From the NCBI GenBank assembly GCA_013400975.1, contig WBMZ01012767.1, positions 43,124 to 107,123 of the forward strand: a DNA stretch of 64,000 bases. The letters are read 5' to 3'. The notes under the pieces were generated by a model. The model worked only from the letters and a program-made list of their open reading frames with translations, was not told the origin of the DNA and did not search any database. Source of the stretch: Atrichornis clamosus (Eukaryota; Chordata; Aves; Passeriformes; Menuridae). The stretch's first letter is position 1, and the number at the start of each line of letters is the position of its first letter. Position numbers and translations under genes: made by a program. Shown piece after piece: positions 57,660 through 64,000 of this stretch.

Positions 57660-60600
57660 TTGTGTGCTCATTTGTGTGTAGAGGGTGGAGGGGGCTTGTG
57701 TGGCTGTGCCTGCTTTGTAAAATGTGAAGGAAGATGGATCTCCAGGAATCTCTGAGGACTTTAGTGTCTTCAGGCAAAACTTGACACCCTGCATGCTCTT
57801 AACTAAAACATATCTCTCGTTCTCAGACAGGACCAAGTGGGTGTGGAAAAGAGTTGTCAGATTTGGTGGAGGCGGAGAATGTGCAGTACTGGAAACCTGT
57901 GAACAGGAGGAAGGTTAAAGTGTCCATCCTCCATTAAGGGTTCTGGCTTCTTGGGGGCTCCTGAGCTCGGTCTGGGCACACATCCCTGTTCTTGTGCTGT
58001 GTTAGGTCAGCATGTACTGCAGTTGGGGTGTTGGAGGGAAGTCAATGGGGGAATGGGCTGCCAAGTCTGTCTGAAACCTTGGCTATTACACCTTCAGCCT
58101 CTGCAGCTGGTAACTCTTGCTTCTGCTTCCCACATCACATGTGCTCCCATCCACTGGTTTGGGCCAGCAGCCCCTTTTCCTGTTGCTTGGTGTTTCCTGC
58201 CTGGATGTACAATTGCCTTCAGGGTCCAGGATCCTTTAACCAAACTCGGCGGCACTGCTCAGTGACCAGCTGGTCTTTCCCTGACCTCCTTGGTCTCATT
58301 CCAGTGCAAGATCAATTCCTTCTAGCAGAAGGGCCAGGCTCACATCATGGTCTGTCCCTTTCGAAAGCTGGATACAAACTCCAGCTTTCTGCCCTGTCAT
58401 TTGTGGGTAGAATTGGAAAGCTGTGGTGAACAAAAGCTTTTCTGGATGTTTTGAGTGATCTCTTTCCTAGGGGCTGCTGTCCTTAAGGAAAGTGGATCTC
58501 TGCAAATAGTTGCAGAGTGCTTTGTGCAACTACTGGGGGGAAGTCAGGAGCCCATCTGAGGGCTGGTCTTGTGCCGTGGGCAGGTCAGGCTCACGTATGT
58601 TGTGGTTGCCTGGTGGACACTCCACATGCTTCACCCCTTTCCTGTCTTTTCACAAAAGCGTTGTTTCTCCATTGGATCACTCTGGTGCAGGTCAGGCTGC
58701 CTCCAGCCCCAGTGTCACAATCGTTAGCTCTTAACTGGAGGAGGTGGCCGATGATCAGCTTGCCCCAAGCAGAGCTGTGGCGAGACCCAAGTCTCATACT
58801 TTAAAATGCAACTGTCTGCCCCACAAATAGCTTGGTTTTGGGTTGGTTTTTTCCCTGTGATGCTGCGTCCTGTCTGCTATGTGTGAGAGCAGGAGGTGCC
58901 CTGGGCAGTGTGGTTTCATCCTACATTGCTGGCAGGGAGTTGAGGATGAGTCAGTGCCAGAGCAACACATTGAGAATGGTACCTGTTGCCGATGGCCGTG
59001 GCAGGAGGCTGTGACGTGGGTGTGCATTGGCACTTCCTCGCAGATGGGGTGTGTGCTCGTGGGCACTGTGAGCAGAGCCGTGCCCAGCCGGGTGCCACTG
59101 CAGTTCTGGAGTTCCTGGCAGTGGGACCTGGGCTGGGCGGGATGTTTGCACAAGCACATTCCTTCTCCATAGTGATCCGGCGTAAACTTTCTCTGCTCTC
59201 CAGCAACGCCTTCTTCCCAGAGAGGTGGGGTGGAGGTGATAAGGGCACTTGGCAGGGATGTGTCATGGCTGCTTCCTCTGAGCGTGTTTCTTCTCTACCC
59301 TCGTCCTCTGTAGAGTGCAAACAGGATTCAGGGTGTTTCTGGGGAACTTTGTACGGAGAGAAATTGAGGCTTACAGAGCAAATGACAACTTGGTGTCAGA
59401 GCAGGAGCTGTAAACCTGTCCCCTGATGAGCAGGATAATGGCTCATCAACACACGCTGCTTACGAAGTTACTGCTCTTAGAAACAGCTGCCAAGGGCAAC
59501 CACCCATGGGAACGAAAGTGGCACCAGTCGCCCGCTGGAGCCGTGACCTGGGAACAGGATGGTGGCAGCTGGCCGGGAGCATGTGGCACCTCCCTTCCAA
59601 GGTGGCACAGGCTGTGGGATCTTACGCAGCTTGGCACAGCCCTGCGGATGGCCCAGGGATTTAGCTGCCTGGGGATGGACAGGGGCTGGGGTTAAGCACA
59701 GCTTTAGCCTGGCTAGACTTAAGTGCAAAAGCCTGGGCTGAGGACTCCTGCAGATAAGTGCAGGGTCTGAATTTTAAAAAAAGCTGCTTTCATGCGATGA
59801 TCAACCAGCAGCATAACCCAGGTGAGGTCACTTGTCCTGTGTCCTGCTCCTTGCTGTTGAGTGGCTCTCTCAGCTCCACGCAGTACTAACTTTGGAGTAT
59901 TTTCACAGGATAAAATCCAACCCAGGAAATGACCTTGTGGTTACGCTTTAACAGGTCCAGCGGTGACCTGGAGGGCAGCAGAGGAGGAGCAGCTTGTTGA
60001 GGGAATTCTGGAGCTTTGAAGGAAAAGGGATTTGCAGGAAAGGGAACTTCTTAGCTAACATTCTTAGGGGAAACGTTTCTGTGTGGAAGAATTCTGCAGA
60101 CCCTCTTTATTTACTGGCTGTATCACTTGCTCTAATACTTCACAGCCTGCATCTTGGCAGAAAAGTCCTTGTCAGTGTCTGCTGGCTAAACTGGAGAACT
60201 GCCAGGCAGGTTTCCACTGCTGTCAGGGCTGTGGGGCCTGAGGATGCACTCTGCCACGCCAAGAACTATGGCCCATCAGTGAGATTGCCCTGCCCTTCCC
60301 ACCCCTGCCACAGCTGCTGCCTGCACCCACCCATCCCAACAGTGCCCGTTCCCCCTAAACACCCAGCACAGACCCGTGCAGCTGAGCCCTCCCCATGATG
60401 TGCTGGGGCTGTCACAGTCGGAGAACAGGGAACACCGGGTTGGTTACACCTCTCTGCCACCAATGACACATGGAGGTTTGGGTGGTGGCTGCAGGTCCCA
60501 GAGCAGTGGCTGGGCAAGACCCAGTGGGCTGGTTTGAGTCACTGCCCTTTGCAGCCGTGGTGGCCGAATTTAGTCTTCATGAGGAGGGAAGAGGATGGGA

Positions 60601-61694
60601 CATTGCATTGCTCCTGGCAGCCCTGAGAACAGGACCCCAGGGTACATGAGCAAGGGGGGCACCCAGGGAAGGGCTGTGGGTATTTCTGGAGCACAGGTGA
60701 AAAATGCAGCTGTTGTTTGCCCAAGCCCAAGCCTGCAGCCGTGGGCTGGGCTGCAGCCCCTAGGGACAGCTGCTGACCCAGCCCGTCCTGCCTCTGCCCT
60801 GTGGCTGCTTCTGGTCTGTGTCCCCGTGGGCACTTGGGGATGCCATGAGTCAGGGTACACTGGGATACACTGGCTGTTGTACCTGGAAGAGAATGATGAA
60901 GGGATATTAAAGGCTGACACTGGAATATTTTCCCAGGGCCCAGGAGGGTGCAGGAAAGGAAAAATTCCAGCTGGATATAAAACAGCGGGAAACATCCATG
61001 AGTGACAGGGACATGAAGGAAAGTCATTCCATCCTGATCCCCAAGCCAGGTGGGGCTGGGGCTGAGCAGTGCTGGGGCCCATGGCTTGTCCCCCTGTGAG
61101 CTGTTGGAAGCCACACTGTACTCCGCAGGAAACACCACTTCCTTTGCCGGCCGGAGCGCCGCGTCCTGCCCTGCCCAGATCCCTCCCTTCCTGCCTGGGC
61201 ACCAGGCCCAGGACGGCTCCAGAGCAGGCAGGGTGGCCGATGGGGCTTCCAGCCTGGAGAATGTGCCCCTGGGCAGGGGAGCAGGACTCAAGGGTGCTCC
61301 CCCATCCCCAGAGAAGGGCTGGAGCACCCATGGGTGAGAGTTGCTGGGGGTGTCTGGGCTGGGCAGTGATTTACAGCACCCCCAGCCTCTGCCCTGTTCC
61401 AAGGAGCCCCGCAAGTCCCTGCTTTGTTCGGAAGCTGCGGCATTTACAGCAGGCTGACACCTTCTCCACCCGGGCTGTAAATCCTGGTGCAAGGCAAAGA
61501 CTCTGCTGGCCCTTAGCCAGTGCCCAGCTCTGCTGTGCCAGGGGATGCCAGGCAAGACCCACACTGGGGCATCACCCAGGGTATGGGAGGGTAGATGGGG
61601 TAGGAGTGAAGTCCACCAGCCCTCTGCTCCCCACATCCCGCTGGTTGGCTCCCCACCACCCCAAACCACACAGACACAGGGATGGAGCTGCACT
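57660..61694. other. Intergenic DNA between RPS8 and the LRR gene
   Basis: No supported gene. In human, BEST4 follows RPS8; I see no bestrophin exon here. Several long frames occur because of GC-rich composition, the longest a 384-codon minus-strand frame at 60539-61693, but none shows family motifs. A short MIR-like relic is present near 59.34-59.41 kb. Confidence 0.5.
59335..59415 (-). repeat. MIR-like SINE relic, minus strand
   Basis: GGAGAGAAATTGAGGCTTACA then GAGCAAATGACAACTTGG parallels the reverse complement of the MIR core (GAGGAAACTGAGGCACAGAG, AAGTAACTTGCCC). It is short and old. Confidence 0.4.
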
Positions 61695-61710
61695 GTCAGG
61701 AGTCAAATGA

Positions 61711-61716
61711 TTTATT
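61711..61716 (-). terminator. Poly(A) signal of the LRR membrane protein gene
   Basis: TTTATT on the plus strand (AATAAA on minus) lies about 740 bp past the stop codon at 62459 and is the first such signal. It implies a 3'UTR of about 62458-61695. Confidence 0.55.
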
Positions 61717-62458
61717 TCTTACTGAGAGCTGGATTCTACAGGACTGGGCAGCACGTGGGGCAGAGGAGGCTACAAGGGGCCCCCTCTGGTGCCGCCCTGT
61801 GTGTGTGTGCACCTCACACACCCACTCACACTCACCTGTGCAGTCCTTGCACACGCACTCCAGGAAGCAGCATATGTGCATTGACTGTTTCAAGTCCCTG
61901 TGCCACAGTGGGATGTGGGGTAGGCAGCAGGCAGGGCCACCACAGGCTTCCCCTGCCAGGCCCAGAGCACCCCATTCAAATGTGACACCCCCTGCAGACC
62001 ACACAGGCAGGGCCAGCCCTGTTTTATGTCTTCAGACCCTATTCTCTGCAGGCTGGAGAGCAGCAGGTCTGTGCCGAATGCCATCTGGCTCCAGCAAGAG
62101 CAGAAGCTCTGGTCAGTGGGTCTGGCACACACAGAATTTTCACTTGATCCCCAAAACCAGCCCCCACCTTCCTTCGCCAGGGACTTACAGCCCACCTGTC
62201 CGCAGACACCACCAGCCTGTGGCAGGTCCCCAGTGCCTGAAGCACCCTCGCACCCCCTGCCCAGCTGCAGCACATGGCAAGCGAGGGGTTCACATGGTAG
62301 TGCAGGGGAAGGGATGGGTCTTTGGGGGTGCAGCTTTGCAAACAGCCACTGTAAAGCACGGCAGGAGAGCTCATGCTTCTCTTGCTCTGCCAGCTCTCAC
62401 TCCTGTCTGGCCCCTGCCACCCTGCTGGTGTGTCCCAGACACAGCCTGAGTTCTGGCA

Positions 62459-63966
62459 TCAGTGCAGGTCGATGGTCTCATACTCCAGGTTGTCTGAGTC
62501 CTCCAGCTCAATGCCAGGTACCAGGTTGTAATAGTTGGCTGACTGACTCATGTAGATCTTCTCCCGGTCAGCAGAGTCCTTCAGGACTTCGCTCACACTG
62601 ACAGTGTCCACCTCTGGCTCACTGCCCCCCAGCTCCTCCGCTCTTGGTGCTGGGCTGCCTAGCTGCCCTTCGTGGGTTGTCACCTGGGAGGAGCTGGAGG
62701 ATCCCACCTGGATGTCCACCTCCTCATAGAGGTCTTTGCCACTCTCCAGTGGATCCACGAAGGGCTGGAGCAGGACCTGTTTCCCCAGAAGCACCTTATT
62801 CTTGGTCTTGGAGGGAGCAGGCAGCTCATAGGGGATGTAGTGGTGGGGCTCTGCAGACACTGGCACATTGCCCCTCTCTGCCATGGCCCGGTGGCTCTGG
62901 GACCTGTTCTGAAGGCTGTAGTTGGTCTTTCTCTTTTGCCTGCAGAAGCACCAAGTGATGCTGGTGAGGATGAGGAGAGGGGGCAGGCAGATGAAGAGGG
63001 CGGTGAGGCTGTGCGAGCGGCACAGCTCATCCCGGGGGATGCTCTGGAGGTCCACACCGTGGTACTGCTCTGGTGTGTGGCAGATAACCTCGGGAGTCAG
63101 GCTGGACCAACCCTCCAGGTTGGTGAGCAAAGCGCAGCTGCAGTCCCAGCTGTTGTTGGAGAGCTGAAGCTGGAGCAGAGATGGCTTCAGGAGGCTGGCA
63201 GGAAGGAAGGTGAGGGCATTGAAGCCCAGGTAGACCTCCTGGACCTGGGAAGATGCTTTCAGGAAGGACCTGGGTAGCTCCTGGAGCTGGTTGCTGTCCA
63301 GATGAAGGACCCTCAAGTTAGGGGCATCTTCCAGAAAGCTCCCAGGGAGACTTTCCAGCAGGTTGTGACTTAAGTGCAAGATCTCCAAGGCAGGGGGGAC
63401 TCCCTGAGCGTTGCTGATAGCCGTGATGCCACAGTGAGAGAGGTAGAGCTCCCGCAGCCCCTGCACCCCTACCAGCACGCCCCAGTCCAGGTGGGTGATG
63501 TTGGAGCTGGTGAAGTTGAGGCAGCAGCTCTCAGGGAGCGGAGCTTCCCGGAAAGCCTGGTAGTCCGTGGGCTCCGAGCAGTTGCAGATTGGCGGTGCTG
63601 GGTCGAGGGCAAGGCCGGCAGCGAGCAGGAGGCTGCCCCAGAGGGACACAGTGCCCAGCCCGGCGCCTGCGGAGAGAGTAGAGGGGACTGTGACTCCGTG
63701 TGCGACCGGCCCTCCCACTCCCCTTGCTCCAGCCCTCCTGGCGGGGGAGGGTGAACCCCACTTCTCTTCCCCCTCCAGAAAAGGGACCCGGTCGCCGGAG
63801 GTCCGCCCGGAGCCGTCCCCCGGTGCTACCGCTCCCCGCCAGCCCGGGGCTGCCTCCCGCCCGACGTCCCGCTGCTCCGGCCGGGTGCCCACGGGCAGCG
63901 AGCGACTCCCGGAGCTATGCCCGTGCCCCCGGTGCCCTGCCCGGCCTCACCTGCCGCTCGCCCCAT
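62459..63966 (-). CDS. LRR single-pass membrane protein with tyrosine-rich tail (LRRC25-like)
   Basis: Two minus-strand exons: 63966-63951 (ATGGGGCGAGCGGCAG, then GTGAGG) and 63666-62459 (acceptor CTCCGCAG, stop TGA). They join in phase to 407 residues. Signal peptide 1-25 (TVSLWGSLLLAAGLAL). A cysteine-rich cap (CNC, SCCLNF) precedes four to five LRRs at about 75-175 (GLRELYLSHCGI, ALEILHLSHNLL, NLRVLHLDSNQL, VQEVYLGFNAL). Then come a C-terminal cap (WDCSCALL ... VICHT ... DELC), a membrane helix at 225-246, and a basic stop-transfer RQKRK. The 160-residue tail has tyrosines at 282, 285, 319, 377, 384, 385 and 401. LEYETI (399-404) fits the ITIM pattern, and YYNL and LYEEV are other possible SH2 sites. 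The layout and CLNF/DCSCAL words recall LRRC25, a leukocyte receptor, but the human protein is shorter (305) and maps elsewhere, so I give no symbol. Confidence 0.88.
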
Positions 63967-64000
63967 CCTCCGGGGCCGCTCTGCGTCCCGCCGCGCTCCC
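63590..64000 (-). promoter_or_regulatory. CpG-rich 5' region of the LRR membrane protein gene
   Basis: Dense CpG and GC surround the first exon and short intron and run to the window edge. The promoter probably extends beyond base 64000. Because the intron is open in frame with exon 2, a naive reading would extend the protein through it to 63892. Confidence 0.45.

Noticed and set aside
60539..61693. 384-codon open frame on the minus strand between RPS8 and the LRR gene
   Set aside because: No recognisable domain, heavy in P, S, G, L and W as in GC-rich random frames, overlapped by other long frames on both strands. A search for homologues or transcripts would decide.
63667..63892. N-terminal extension of the LRR protein to an upstream start at 63892
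   Set aside because: A good acceptor (CTCCGCAG) and a matching first exon at 63966-63951 give a normal signal peptide; the extension is the retained intron.

Overview
The window is vertebrate nuclear DNA, almost certainly from a bird. It carries spliced genes with GT-AG introns, CpG-island promoters, a CR1 LINE fragment, traces of MIR-type SINEs, and a repeat fragment (about 50.78-50.93 kb) of a kind I associate with neoavian genomes. Gene content and order match the RNF220-TMEM53-ARMH1-KIF2C-RPS8 block of human 1p34.1 (chicken chromosome 8).

Left to right: (1) 0-13.7 kb, the last three coding exons and long 3'UTR of RNF220 (+), ending in the RING finger. (2) 13.7-19 kb, noncoding DNA with a homeodomain-site-rich, enhancer-like block near 14.4-14.7 kb. 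(3) 19.6-22.8 kb, TMEM53 (-), three coding exons, starting in a CpG island with CCAAT boxes. (4) 23-26.3 kb, intergenic DNA with SINE relics. (5) 26.3-28.4 kb (+), broken remains of ARMH1: four recognisable exons in the syntenic position, carrying frameshifts, stops, a lost start codon and a lost splice acceptor. (6) 28.5-30.6 kb, three U5 snRNA genes (+). (7) 32.75-49.9 kb, KIF2C/MCAK (-), all 21 coding exons, 733 codons. (8) 50.3-52.4 kb, two more U5 snRNA genes (-) with a CR1 LINE between them. (9) 52.7-57.6 kb, RPS8 (+), six exons, 208 codons, whose introns host at least four box C/D snoRNAs (two SNORD38, two SNORD46-like). (10) 57.7-61.7 kb, no supported gene. (11) 61.7-63.97 kb, a two-exon LRR single-pass membrane protein (-), LRRC25-like at best.

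The most notable content is the RNA and decay layer. Five full-length U5 genes bracket KIF2C in inverted orientation. All share a proximal element at about -61, and four of five have an octamer fused to a ZNF143-like site near -215. ARMH1 has decayed beside the U5 cluster and its 3' half is not recognisable. Several products act in RNA and protein production: U5 in splicing, RPS8 in the 40S subunit, and its intronic snoRNAs in 28S rRNA methylation. Exon joins were read by eye from splice sites, phase and remembered family sequences; no alignment was run.
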